A DNA stretch of 30,478 nucleotides. Source: Nitrospiraceae bacterium (GTDB lineage: Bacteria > Nitrospirota > Nitrospiria > Nitrospirales > Nitrospiraceae). Numbering within the stretch: the stretch's first letter is position 1; each line of letters begins with the position of its first letter. The notes beneath the pieces were generated by a model. That model was not told the DNA's origin. It searched no databases and saw only the letters and a program-made list of their open reading frames with translations. The stretch is taken from positions 1 through 30,478 of the forward strand of contig JAABQN010000003.1 in NCBI GenBank assembly GCA_011391455.1. The letters are read 5' to 3'. Below, in pieces: positions 1 to 7,487 of this stretch. Position numbers and translations under genes: made by a program.

Positions 1-108
1 CAAGACAGTTGCGAATTGCTCCCGACCCCGCTTGACGGGTGGGTGGTTCCTCCGCATACTCTCCCTCGGCGAAGTCGTGGTCGTGGCAGGGACCGGAGAG
101 GCAATGCC

Positions 109-1050
109 ATGACGCAACAGTTAGTGGATCTCGTGGAGCAGTTTTGTCAGTACCAGCTCAAACAGCGTGGCAAAACGGAAGGAGGGGTGCAAAGCTATCG
201 CTGGGTGCTCGAACAGTTTCTGATGTTCGTCAGATCCCGACATGGACGGTTGGCCCGCGCCACTGACCTCACGCTATCATCGATTCAGATGTGGATGGAC
301 GACATGGCTAGCTGTGATCTTGCCCTGAGTACGATGCGTTCGCGCCAATCCACGCTGTCGAGCTTCTGTGGTTGGCTCGTGAAGCGGGGCGTGCTTCAGG
401 CGAATCCCGTCGCGGCGATGGACCGACCACCGCACCGAATGGAACCACCGCGACAAGTGCCGACACCGGCCCTCATGGATGCGCTGATCGCAGCGGCCCA
501 GCAACGCCAGCGGCCTCGTGATATCGCGATCTTTCTGATCATGCGGTACACAGGGATGCGGCGCGAGTCGGTCGCAACGCTTCAGGTGCGACACCTCGAC
601 GGCACCTGGGGTTTGCGGCGGGTGCGCGTCAAAGGCGGACAGACGCGGGACATTCCGTTGCCGGAAAGTGTGATGGCGTATCTCCATACCTACGTCGAAC
701 GGTTGACTGACGCCGTGGGTCAGATCGGGCTGGAGACGCCGCTCTTCTGGTCTCTGTGGGGACGGCGGACCATTGGGAAGAGTCGAGCGCCGATGAAGGG
801 AAAAAACATCTGGCGGCTCTGCAAAACCTATGGGCGGCTCATTGGGTACCCGATGCTGAAACCCCATGATTTGCGGCATGGGGTCGCGATGGAAGTACTG
901 GAGCAACAGCATGACTTGGAACAGGTTCGGGCCTTGCTCGGGCATGCGCGCATCGATACGACCCAAATCTACACCATGATTCGGCCCTCGCATCTGAAGC
1001 AAGTGGTGTCGTTTTATGAAGAGCCGGCAAGACGGATGCTGACGAGTTAG
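109..1050 (+). CDS. Tyrosine recombinase / phage-type integrase (XerC/D-like)
   Basis: This encodes a 313-residue site-specific tyrosine recombinase that would cut and rejoin DNA through a 3'-phosphotyrosine. An N-terminal SAM-like core-binding domain covers roughly residues 5-105. The catalytic domain follows: Arg151 in TGMRRES, Lys175 in RVKGG, His253 and Arg256 in HDLRH, His279 in LGHAR and the nucleophile Tyr288 in TTQIYTM. All catalytic positions are present, so it looks intact. I place the start at the ATG at 109 because GGAGAGG lies about 8 bases upstream; an in-frame upstream ATG at 16 would add a low-complexity Arg-rich tail. Its 3' end points at the 3' end of tRNA-Glu 80 bases away, the usual arrangement for an element integrated at a tRNA gene. 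It could instead be a domesticated Xer-like recombinase. Confidence 0.9.
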   Translation: MTQQLVDLVEQFCQYQLKQRGKTEGGVQSYRWVLEQFLMFVRSRHGRLARATDLTLSSIQMWMDDMASCDLALSTMRSRQSTLSSFCGWLVKRGVLQANPVAAMDRPPHRMEPPRQVPTPALMDALIAAAQQRQRPRDIAIFLIMRYTGMRRESVATLQVRHLDGTWGLRRVRVKGGQTRDIPLPESVMAYLHTYVERLTDAVGQIGLETPLFWSLWGRRTIGKSRAPMKGKNIWRLCKTYGRLIGYPMLKPHDLRHGVAMEVLEQQHDLEQVRALLGHARIDTTQIYTMIRPSHLKQVVSFYEEPARRMLTS

Positions 1051-1066
1051 AGCAGAGGTGCCATTC

Positions 1067-1102
1067 CATGTTTAAGGACCAACCCAATGGTCCTCAAACA
1101 TG
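1067..1102. repeat. Strong inverted repeat between integrase and tRNA-Glu
   Basis: Arms 1067-1081 and 1088-1102 are 15 bp with a single mismatch (A1074 against C1095) around a 6-base loop. No T-run follows on either strand, so it is not a classical intrinsic terminator. It may be a recombinase-binding core site or a processing/termination hairpin; the position between the integrase stop and the tRNA 3' end favours a recombination role. Confidence 0.7.
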
Positions 1103-1129
1103 AAGGCAAAATACTTAACAATAACAATG

Positions 1130-1207
1130 TGGTGGTCCCAACGGGATTTGAACCCGTGTTTAAGCCTTGAGAGGGCTCCGTCCTAGGCCAGGCTAGACGA
1201 TGGGACC
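1130..1207 (-). tRNA. tRNA-Glu (anticodon CUC)
   Basis: The minus strand folds as a complete tRNA. The acceptor stem GGTCCCA pairs with TGGGACC, the discriminator is A, and CCA is genomically encoded (1130-1132). The D-stem is GTC/GAC. The anticodon stem GAGCC/GGCTT carries the loop CTCTCAA, giving anticodon CTC at 1171-1169. The T-arm is ACGGG-TTCAAAT-CCCGT. The 3' end faces the recombinase gene, so this tRNA is the likely integration target. Confidence 0.95.
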
Positions 1208-1321
1208 AGACTGTCAATGATGAGGGATCGACCGGGCACAGTAGCATAGGGGCTTTTCACTTTTCAATTCCTACGATCCTGAGCAGTATTCAGGCCTCTG
1301 CACCGCTGGTTCACCCACGAC

Positions 1322-1350
1322 TTGACAGAGACGGTGGTATAGCCTACCTT
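1322..1350 (+). promoter_or_regulatory. Possible sigma-70 promoter for the 1437 gene
   Basis: A perfect -35 TTGACA (1322-1327) is followed after 17 bases by a weak -10, TACCTT (1345-1350). It lies about 90 bases ahead of the next start codon. Confidence 0.35.
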
Positions 1351-1436
1351 GCGGAAAGTATAGGCGGCGAGCCTCTGGAAGAGGAAATTCTTCGGTCGTC
1401 GGCCTCTTCTTCCCAGCGGCAAACTCATGGTGGAAC

Positions 1437-1979
1437 ATGAACAACTCTCTTCAAGCTAAAGCTGTCGGCATCACAGACTCTCCAGAATTGATCGACATTG
1501 AGAAGCCTGAACAGGGCCTTGAGTTACACGTCGGTTCAAATGTGTTTCGAAACACGAACGGCGTCGTCAAACTGCAAGGCAAGGAGCAGTTGGTGGTGGA
1601 AACGCAACCCCAGCCATTGGCGTTGCTCCTGACGATGGACCTGTACGATGAGCAGGGAACCCGCATCGGCCATATCCGCCGGAATGCGCTCTCGGCACAT
1701 AGCGCGGCCCGCTTCATCATCAATATAAAGGCCAGTAGCGAGGCAATTCAGGACGATAATCCTTCAGTCACCGTCGCAGACCGAACAACTGGACACACGG
1801 TGTTTGAAGCCTGCCTTATGCAGAGAAGAAAAATTCGTATAGTTGTGGGGAATTTCTATACCCATAAAGGCGAATTAGTCACCGTCAGCCCACACTACTG
1901 CCGCATCGGCACCGGCCTCACTATTTTTGGCGATGTAGTGGAAAGCCGCGGCAGCACGGCGATTATCGGTTCCCAATGA
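1437..1979 (+). CDS. Hypothetical protein, 180 aa
   Basis: I do not recognise this family. The product is a soluble protein of 180 residues with no signal peptide or membrane segment. The alternation of short polar and hydrophobic stretches (LALLLTMDLYDEQG, KIRIVVGNFYTHKG, LTIFGDVVESRG) suggests a mostly beta-strand fold. The two cysteines have no metal-site spacing. The start is the ATG at 1437; only a weak GGTGG lies upstream, so the start is uncertain. It sits between a tRNA with an adjacent recombinase and a palindrome cluster, so it may be accessory DNA. Length and codon use look like a real gene. Confidence 0.6.
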   Translation: MNNSLQAKAVGITDSPELIDIEKPEQGLELHVGSNVFRNTNGVVKLQGKEQLVVETQPQPLALLLTMDLYDEQGTRIGHIRRNALSAHSAARFIINIKASSEAIQDDNPSVTVADRTTGHTVFEACLMQRRKIRIVVGNFYTHKGELVTVSPHYCRIGTGLTIFGDVVESRGSTAIIGSQ

Positions 1980-1983
1980 AGCT

Positions 1984-2045
1984 CCCCGCAGCAGCCTACT
2001 CCGCCGAAGTAGCCACTTCGGCTACGAAGGCCGGAAGCTGCGGGG
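1984..2045. repeat. Two-level palindrome (outer 9-bp stem, inner hairpin)
   Basis: Outer arms CCCCGCAGC (1984-1992) and GCTGCGGGG (2037-2045) enclose an inner hairpin CCGAAGT-agcc-ACTTCGG (2004-2021). It starts 5 bases after the preceding stop codon, so it could stabilise or end that transcript. Two more palindromes follow (2107-2132 and 2149-2168), so a REP/MITE-like intergenic repeat is more likely. Confidence 0.7.
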
Positions 2046-2106
2046 TATCTTGCGAAATTCTCCGACCCGTCGGCCAGAGCCTTTGGGCGGCGTGCCGAAG
2101 CCACTA

Positions 2107-2132
2107 CCCTCCTTCGCCAAGGCTACGGAGGG
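2107..2132. repeat. Palindrome 2 of the intergenic repeat cluster
   Basis: CCCTCC (2107-2112) pairs with GGAGGG (2127-2132), with an inner GCC-AA-GGC. It shares the word GGCTACG with the first palindrome (2020-2026), which supports a common repeat family. Confidence 0.55.
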
Positions 2133-2148
2133 TTCTCCCCGCCTTCAT

Positions 2149-2168
2149 CCCCGTAGCGAACTACGGGG
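2149..2168. repeat. Palindrome 3 of the intergenic repeat cluster
   Basis: CCCCGTAG (2149-2156), loop CGAA, CTACGGGG (2161-2168): a perfect 8-bp stem with a GCGAAC cap, which is an unusually stable tetraloop context in RNA. Confidence 0.65.
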
Positions 2169-2366
2169 TATTCGGCGGAGGAGAATAAACACCAGCTGTC
2201 ACTCATGTGTATCCGTTCCCTGGTCTTCCCCGCTCCTGGACACTACGAATTTCGCCTTCTCATGGAAGGGCATCTCATCGCTCAGAAAGATTTCAACGTG
2301 ATGCAGATCCCGCCCCACCAAACCGCGCAACGCTCGGTTCGCTCCGATGTTCCCTTCTCCGGATAA
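2157..2366 (+). pseudogene. Probable 3' remnant of a decayed gene
   Basis: An open frame runs from the third palindrome to TAA at 2364-2366; its only convenient ATG is at 2205, giving 53 residues. The piece FPAPGHYEFRLLMEG followed by LIAQKDFNV looks like the C-terminal strands of a beta-sandwich protein (compare the common FPxPGxYxFxxxVDG pattern of hypothetical DUF6941-type proteins). No matching N-terminal half is visible: upstream is the palindrome cluster, and a stop lies inside the third hairpin. I read it as a truncated gene, possibly cut by repeat expansion. The family link is from memory of the pattern only. Confidence 0.4.
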
Positions 2367-2456
2367 GCTCTTCTCCCGTACGCCACTCTTGTGATAGAAC
2401 AGCCCGCGACATCCAGCACGCACGTTTCTCATCCACAGAGGAGTTATCGTCCTATC

Positions 2457-4151
2457 GTGTCTGAACCGACTGGCGCTTCAAACTTTATCCGCGAGATAGT
2501 AGCCGCCGATCTCGCCGCCGGCAAACATGGCGGCCGAGTCGTGACGCGCTTTCCACCTGAACCCAATGGTTATCTCCATATCGGCCATGCAAAATCTATC
2601 TGTCTGAACTTTGGCTTGGCACACGATACCCCGGGCGGCATCTGCCACCTGCGATTCGACGATACCAATCCGACCACTGAAGATCCTGAGTACGTCCAGG
2701 CTATTCAGGACGATGTTCGATGGCTGGGGTTCGATTGGCAGGATAAGATGTTTTTTGCCTCAGATTACTTCGAGCAGCTGTACGATATTGCCGTCCGGCT
2801 GATCCGTAAGGGGAAAGCCTACGTCGACACGTTGACGGTCGAAGAGATGCGTGCCTATCGCGGCACACTCATGGAGCCGGGGGAAAACAGCCCTTCCCGG
2901 GACCGTTCGATTGAGGAGAATCTTGACCTTTTTCGAGCCATGCGAGCCGGGGAATTCGCCGACGGGACCCACGTCCTTCGAGCCAAGATCGACATGGCCT
3001 CACCCAATATCAACCTGCGAGACCCGGTCCTCTATCGCATCAGGCACGCGACGCATTATCGCACAGGGAGCACCTGGCGCCTGTACCCGGCCTACGACTA
3101 TGCGCATCCCCTCTCGGACGCGATCGAGGGGATCACGCACTCCATCTGCACCCTGGAATTTGAAGATCATCGGCCTCTCTACAATTGGGTCGTTGAGCAG
3201 GCTGAAGCGCCGCACCAGCCGCAGCAGATTGAATTTGCTCGCTTGAATCTCACCTATACTGTCTTGAGCAAAAGGAAACTGCTCGAGTCGGTCGAAAAGA
3301 AATTAGTGAGCGGATGGGATGACCCACGACTGCCGACGATCAAGGGACTTCGCCGCCGCGGGTATACTCCGGAAGCGATTCGGGCCTTCTGCGACCATAT
3401 TGGCGTCGCCAAGCGCGAGGCCATCGTCGAGATGCAGCTGCTCGAGCACTTTGTTCGCGAAGACCTGAACAAGCGCGCCCCCCGAGTGATGGCCGTGTTG
3501 CGTCCACTCAAAATCATCCTTGATAACTATCCTGATGACCAGCCTGAAGAATTGGAAGCCGTCAACAATCCGGAGGATTCGTCCGCAGGGACGAGGAAAG
3601 TCCCCTTCTCACGCGTCCTCTATATTGAGCAGGACGATTTCCGTGAAGATCCGCCCAAACAATTCTTCCGGCTCGCCCCAGGACGCGAAGTGCGGCTCCG
3701 GTACGCCTACATTATCAAATGTGTCGGGGTGACCAAGGATCCGCAGACCGGCGAGGTCACCGAACTCCATTGCACCTACGACCCCACGACCAAGAGCGGC
3801 GCTTCACAGGAACAGCGCAAGGTCAAGGCCACCATCCATTGGGTCTCTGCGGCCCATGCTGTGAAAGCCGAAGTCCGTCTCTACAACCCCCTCTTGGTGA
3901 TGGATCTTACGAAGATGCCGCCAGACCACGATTGGACAACCTATCTCAACCCCAACTCATTGGAGCAAATCACGGGCTGCCTAGTTGAGCCCAGTTTGCG
4001 GCAGACAGTGCCGGGCACGCGGTACCAATTCGAGCGCCTGGGATACTTCTGTACCGACACTGATTCAGCTTCCGGCGCACTGATATTTAACCGTACTGTG
4101 CCGCTTAAAGACGCCTGGGCCAAGATTGAAAAGGCTCAGCCACCCCGGTAA
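2457..4151 (+). CDS. glnS: Glutaminyl-tRNA synthetase (GlnRS)
   Basis: This class I synthetase charges tRNA-Gln directly with glutamine in the cytosol. From the GTG at 2457 it has 564 residues (E. coli 554). The Rossmann domain opens with PPEPNGYLHIGHAKS, with the HIGH motif near residues 41-44. The KMSKS-equivalent is VLSKRKL. The C-terminal anticodon-binding beta-barrels are full length and end in FNRTVPLKDAWAKIEKA, as in the family. An upstream in-frame GTG at 2391 is possible, but the extra 22 residues are not family-like, and GAGGAG (2438-2443) sits 13 bases before 2457. The window also holds two tRNA-Gln genes and gltX, so a direct glutaminylation route is encoded here. Whether GatCAB also exists elsewhere cannot be seen. 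Confidence 0.96.
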   Translation: MSEPTGASNFIREIVAADLAAGKHGGRVVTRFPPEPNGYLHIGHAKSICLNFGLAHDTPGGICHLRFDDTNPTTEDPEYVQAIQDDVRWLGFDWQDKMFFASDYFEQLYDIAVRLIRKGKAYVDTLTVEEMRAYRGTLMEPGENSPSRDRSIEENLDLFRAMRAGEFADGTHVLRAKIDMASPNINLRDPVLYRIRHATHYRTGSTWRLYPAYDYAHPLSDAIEGITHSICTLEFEDHRPLYNWVVEQAEAPHQPQQIEFARLNLTYTVLSKRKLLESVEKKLVSGWDDPRLPTIKGLRRRGYTPEAIRAFCDHIGVAKREAIVEMQLLEHFVREDLNKRAPRVMAVLRPLKIILDNYPDDQPEELEAVNNPEDSSAGTRKVPFSRVLYIEQDDFREDPPKQFFRLAPGREVRLRYAYIIKCVGVTKDPQTGEVTELHCTYDPTTKSGASQEQRKVKATIHWVSAAHAVKAEVRLYNPLLVMDLTKMPPDHDWTTYLNPNSLEQITGCLVEPSLRQTVPGTRYQFERLGYFCTDTDSASGALIFNRTVPLKDAWAKIEKAQPPR

Positions 4152-4216
4152 CAAACCGACGCGACACATTAGATCCGCCCGAGTTGGTTCCTGACCGATT
4201 TTCAGACTCAGCATAG

Positions 4217-4222
4217 TATAAT
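4217..4222 (+). promoter_or_regulatory. Possible -10 element (TATAAT) for a leaderless yacG
   Basis: A consensus TATAAT lies 8 bases before the ATG at 4230, and no Shine-Dalgarno precedes either candidate ATG (4221 or 4230). A transcript starting near 4229 would be leaderless. No good -35 is seen (closest CTGACC at 4191-4196, spacing 20). Confidence 0.3.
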
Positions 4223-4229
4223 GCTGGGC

Positions 4230-4442
4230 ATGATCTGTCCCCTCTGTCGACAACCCAGCACATGGGAAGGCAATTCCTGGCGACCCTTTTGCTCGGAACG
4301 ATGTCAAGTGACTGACCTCGGCGCCTGGGCAACGGAACGGTATCGCATACCCGACTCCACTCTCACGATGGACACCTCGCTCCCAGACTCTTTGGAGGGA
4401 GGCGATGACTCAGAGGCACAGCAAGACGATGAAGCTCAATAG
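4230..4442 (+). CDS. yacG: DNA gyrase inhibitor YacG, zinc-ribbon protein
   Basis: This is a 70-residue protein of the YacG/DUF329 family, whose E. coli member binds GyrB and inhibits gyrase. The family zinc site is complete: Cys3 and Cys6 (CPLC), Cys21 and Cys25 (FCSERC), followed by the signature DLGAWATERYRIP. The acidic C-terminal tail (EGGDDSEAQQDDEA) is typical of the family. Two starts are possible, ATG 4221 and ATG 4230; I prefer 4230 because the family begins just before the first CxxC, and because TATAAT overlaps the upstream ATG. It follows glnS by about 80 bases in the same direction. Confidence 0.88.
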   Translation: MICPLCRQPSTWEGNSWRPFCSERCQVTDLGAWATERYRIPDSTLTMDTSLPDSLEGGDDSEAQQDDEAQ

Positions 4443-4599
4443 TCCATCTAATAATTCCATTGGCGGTATCTGATAAATAACATCTGCGCGAGCCGCTGAT
4501 TGGCGCCGGCCTTGTTCACACCGTTTCGGGGTTGGCAAGCCCAGAGTATCTTGCTATGGTCACGGTCGAACCAGGCCCTCTCACAAAGGAACATGAGCC

Positions 4600-5643
4600 A
4601 TGCTGTTGACCCAAGGCTACGCCGCGATGTCCGCTAAGGCCGCCCTGCAACCCTTTTCGTTCGGGCGGCGTGAGGTCGGCCCTCAAGACGTGCTCATTAC
4701 CATCACCCACTGTGGCATCTGCCACTCGGATATTCATCAAGCCCGTGACGAATGGGGTGGATCGATTTTCCCCATGGTGCCAGGTCATGAAATCGTCGGT
4801 GCCGTGGCACGAGTTGGATCTGCGGTGACGAAATTCAAGACGAGCGACCGCGTTGGCGTTGGCTGCTTCGTCGATTCCTGCCGAACCTGTCCCGCCTGTC
4901 GTGAGGGATCAGAGCAGTACTGCGAAGCCGGCATGCTCCTTACTTACAGCGGCCGCGATAAAGACGGCCTGCCTACTCAGGGCGGTTACTCCACGCAGAT
5001 TGTTGTGAATGAAGATTACGTGCTGCGGATTCCTTCAGCCCTGTCGCCTGCCGGAGCAGCCCCACTTTTATGCGCCGGAATCACGACCTACTCCCCGCTT
5101 CGCCATTGGGGCGTAGGAAAATATCACAAGCTGGCAGTTGTAGGTTTGGGCGGGCTTGGGCATATGGCCGTCAAGATTGCCAAGGCGATGGGTACAGAGG
5201 TCACAGTCCTGAGCACATCGGAGAAAAAGCGGCATGATGCAATACGATTAGGCGCTACCGAGTTCGCGCTCACCACGCAACACGATACCTTCACGCGACT
5301 ACAACGCCGTTTCGATTTCATCCTTGATACTGTCTCTGCTCCGCATAACTACAATGATTATGTGAATCTGTTAAAAACCGACGGGACCATGATTTTGGTG
5401 GGTGTGCCGGACAAGCCGACGCTACTAGAACCGTTCCCGCTCATTCTACATCGCCGCCGTATCGCCGGGTCGGTGATCGGGGGTATCAGAGAAACTCAAG
5501 CAATGCTCGACTTCTGCGCCACTCACAACATCGAGTCCGACGTTGAAGTCATTCCGATTCAACAAGTAAACGAAGCCTACGAGCGAGTGCTCAAGGGGGA
5601 TGTACGGTTTCGGTTTGTCATCGATCTAGGATCGCTGAAGTAG
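4600..5643 (+). CDS. Zinc-dependent alcohol dehydrogenase, NAD(P)-linked (YahK/cinnamyl-type)
   Basis: This is a 347-residue medium-chain dehydrogenase/reductase that should interconvert an alcohol and an aldehyde. Catalytic-zinc ligands are Cys38 (HCGICHSD) and His63-Glu64 (PGHEIVG), with a further Cys in PLLCAGITTYSP. The structural-zinc lobe has Cys94, Cys97, Cys100 and Cys108. The cofactor domain has GLGGLGHMAVKIAKAMG and then VTVLSTSEKK; the Ser/Thr-rich end of the second strand is typical of the NADP-preferring YahK/AdhC-like cinnamyl group. A putative SD, AAGGA, lies about 11 bases upstream. Cofactor and substrate cannot be fixed from sequence. It interrupts the Gln/Glu decoding genes and has no obvious partner. 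Confidence 0.9.
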   Translation: MLLTQGYAAMSAKAALQPFSFGRREVGPQDVLITITHCGICHSDIHQARDEWGGSIFPMVPGHEIVGAVARVGSAVTKFKTSDRVGVGCFVDSCRTCPACREGSEQYCEAGMLLTYSGRDKDGLPTQGGYSTQIVVNEDYVLRIPSALSPAGAAPLLCAGITTYSPLRHWGVGKYHKLAVVGLGGLGHMAVKIAKAMGTEVTVLSTSEKKRHDAIRLGATEFALTTQHDTFTRLQRRFDFILDTVSAPHNYNDYVNLLKTDGTMILVGVPDKPTLLEPFPLILHRRRIAGSVIGGIRETQAMLDFCATHNIESDVEVIPIQQVNEAYERVLKGDVRFRFVIDLGSLK

Positions 5644-5665
5644 CAACGGGGCAGTCGGGGGAAAG

Positions 5666-5739
5666 TGGCTGGGGGACTAGGAATCGAACCTAGGTAGCCG
5701 GCTCCAAAGGCCGGCGTCCTACCGCTAGACGATCCCCCA
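5666..5739 (-). tRNA. tRNA-Gln (anticodon UUG)
   Basis: On the minus strand the acceptor TGGGGGA pairs with TCCCCCA, with discriminator G and encoded CCA (5666-5668). The D-arm is GTCTAGCGGTAGGAC. The anticodon stem CCGGC/GCCGG has loop CTTTGGA and anticodon TTG (5707-5705). The U1-A72 pair and G73 are typical of bacterial tRNA-Gln. Confidence 0.96.
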
Positions 5740-5793
5740 GCGCGGTACGGAACCGAGACAACGATCTTGATGGTGACGGCGTGGAAATGTTAT

Positions 5794-5867
5794 TGGCTGG
5801 GGGACTAGGAATCGAACCTAGGTAGTCAGATCCAGAGACTGACGTCCTACCGCTAGACGATCCCCCA
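5794..5867 (-). tRNA. tRNA-Gln (anticodon CUG)
   Basis: This is a near-duplicate of the neighbouring tRNA-Gln(UUG): acceptor, D-arm and T-arm are identical, and only the anticodon arm differs. The anticodon CTG is at 5835-5833 in loop CTCTGGA. The anticodon stem reads TCAGT/TCTGA, so the closing pair 31-39 is a U-U mismatch. CCA is encoded at 5794-5796. Confidence 0.94.
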
Positions 5868-5880
5868 ACCGATGTTCACA

Positions 5881-5907
5881 GTAATATACAGGTTGCGGTT
5901 TCGTCAA
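5881..5907 (-). promoter_or_regulatory. Possible promoter for the tandem tRNA-Gln genes
   Basis: On the minus strand TTGACG (5907-5902) is followed by an AT-rich TATATTAC stretch (5888-5881) about 14 bases upstream of the tRNA start at 5867. The spacing to the best -10 is short (13-15 bases), so the call is weak. It would let the tRNAs be made independently of gltX, which ends at 5938. Confidence 0.3.
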
Positions 5908-5937
5908 GATTGGTACTGATAGATTCAAGAAACTGCC

Positions 5938-7353
5938 TCACGCTCGGGAGGCGCGCTCGACCCCCTGGCGGAGCCGTAACAAGGTTCGGTCTCGCCCCAA
6001 CACCTCTATCACGTCGAACAGGCCAGGGCTGGCTGTACGACCGGTCAGGGCCACGCGAACCGGCTGGGCCAGCTGTCCCATCTTCACTCCCTCTTCTTCG
6101 ACCAGCTGCTTGAAGGCTTCTTCCCATGTCTGTTTTGAGAAGATCGGGAGAGACTCGAAGCGAGTGAGCAGCTTGCCGAGAATCGGCGCGATGGCCGGCG
6201 TCAAAAACTTCTTTGCCGCCTCTTCGTCGAACGTCACGGTTTGCCCAAAATACGGCCTTACCCACTCGACCATCTCCACGAGCGTCTTTGCCCGCTCCTT
6301 TACGAGGACGACGAGTTGCGCGAGCCAGCCGGCTGAAGCAACCAGGACATCATCGGTTAACCCTGCTGCTTCCAAGAGGGGAACAAGCGCCTGAGCGACC
6401 TGGGCCGGCGGACTGACCTTGATATATTCCGCATTGACCCAGAGCAGCTTCTCGGGATTGAATACAGCTGCGGACGTTTGGACGCTCTTCCAGGAAAATT
6501 TCTCGATCAGCTCCTGGCGAGTGAAGAGTTCCTGGTCTCCGTGTGACCACCCAAGCCGAACGAGATAATTCACCATCGCATCCGGCAGATATCCCATGTC
6601 TTTATAGGCCATGATCGAGGTGGCCCCATGCCGCTTCGAAAGACGGGTTTTGTCCGAGCCGAGAATCATCGGCAGATGCCCGAACTGAGGGACTGGAAAC
6701 CCAAGCGCTTGGAAGATCGGAACCTGACGCGGTGTGTTGGTGAGGTGATCGTCTCCCCGCACTACGTGAGTAATGTTCATCAACGCATCATCAACCACCA
6801 CTGAAAAATTGTATGTCGGGTAGCCGTTCGACCGGAGAATGATTAGATCGTCCTGCACAGCGTTATCAAAGACAATCTTGCCCTTGATGAGGTCGTCGAC
6901 TACAGTCTCTCCCTCTTGCGGAGCCCTGAAACGCAGGGCCGCATTGCCGACCGGATTTGTAAGGCCTCGATCACGGCAACGGCCGTCATATTTCTGCGGC
7001 AGTCCCTTGACCTCGGCTTCCTTACGCCGCGCGTCAAGCTCTTCCGCTTTGCAGTGACACCAATAGGCATGGCCATTTTTAAGAAGCTGCTTCGCATGAC
7101 TACTGTAGAGATCCATCCGCTCGGTCTGACGAAATGGGCCTTCATCCCAATCAAGCCCCACCCATTTCATGCCTTCGATGATGGCCTGGATCGATTCGTC
7201 CGTCGACCGACTCTGATCCGTATCCTCAATGCGGAGAATGAAAACACCCTTCTGCTGGCGGGCAAAGAGCCAATTAAATAGCGCTGTGCGGACCCCTCCA
7301 ATATGAAGAAACCCGGTCGGACTGGGCGCGAAGCGCACACGGACTTGTGTCAT
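5938..7353 (-). CDS. gltX: Glutamyl-tRNA synthetase (GluRS)
   Basis: This 471-residue class I synthetase charges tRNA-Glu with glutamate. The N-terminus has RFAPSPTGFLHIGGVRTALFN (HIGH-type motif, residues 17-20), and the KMSKS equivalent LSKRHG starts at residue 238. A partial zinc-site pattern is present, with Cys99, Cys101 and Cys126; the fourth ligand (His in E. coli) is not conserved. The C-terminal helical anticodon-binding domain is full length and ends LLRLRQGVERA. GGGGAT precedes the ATG. The two tRNA-Gln genes follow directly on the same strand, so gltX and the tRNAs may share a transcript. GlnRS on the opposite strand lies 1.8 kb away. Confidence 0.96.
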   Translation of the reverse strand: MTQVRVRFAPSPTGFLHIGGVRTALFNWLFARQQKGVFILRIEDTDQSRSTDESIQAIIEGMKWVGLDWDEGPFRQTERMDLYSSHAKQLLKNGHAYWCHCKAEELDARRKEAEVKGLPQKYDGRCRDRGLTNPVGNAALRFRAPQEGETVVDDLIKGKIVFDNAVQDDLIILRSNGYPTYNFSVVVDDALMNITHVVRGDDHLTNTPRQVPIFQALGFPVPQFGHLPMILGSDKTRLSKRHGATSIMAYKDMGYLPDAMVNYLVRLGWSHGDQELFTRQELIEKFSWKSVQTSAAVFNPEKLLWVNAEYIKVSPPAQVAQALVPLLEAAGLTDDVLVASAGWLAQLVVLVKERAKTLVEMVEWVRPYFGQTVTFDEEAAKKFLTPAIAPILGKLLTRFESLPIFSKQTWEEAFKQLVEEEGVKMGQLAQPVRVALTGRTASPGLFDVIEVLGRDRTLLRLRQGVERASRA

Positions 7354-7487
7354 ACTGGATCCCCGTGAGTTCAGTCAAAGGCCGGTATCTCTATAGCATG
7401 CAGGGAAAACTGTTGTACAGAATCGACCGACTCATGGTTCTTTCATCTGTGCCAGCCTTCTGATAAGAGAGCAGGAGGGGGATCGTT

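Noticed and set aside
277..1002. Long minus-strand open frame opposite the integrase (241 codons)
   Set aside because: It is the antisense shadow of a gene with complete catalytic motifs; its translation is Arg/His/Pro-rich with no family pattern.
2199..2432. Minus-strand frame of 77 codons upstream of glnS
   Set aside because: It is antisense to the better-looking remnant frame on the plus strand and has no SD or family pattern.
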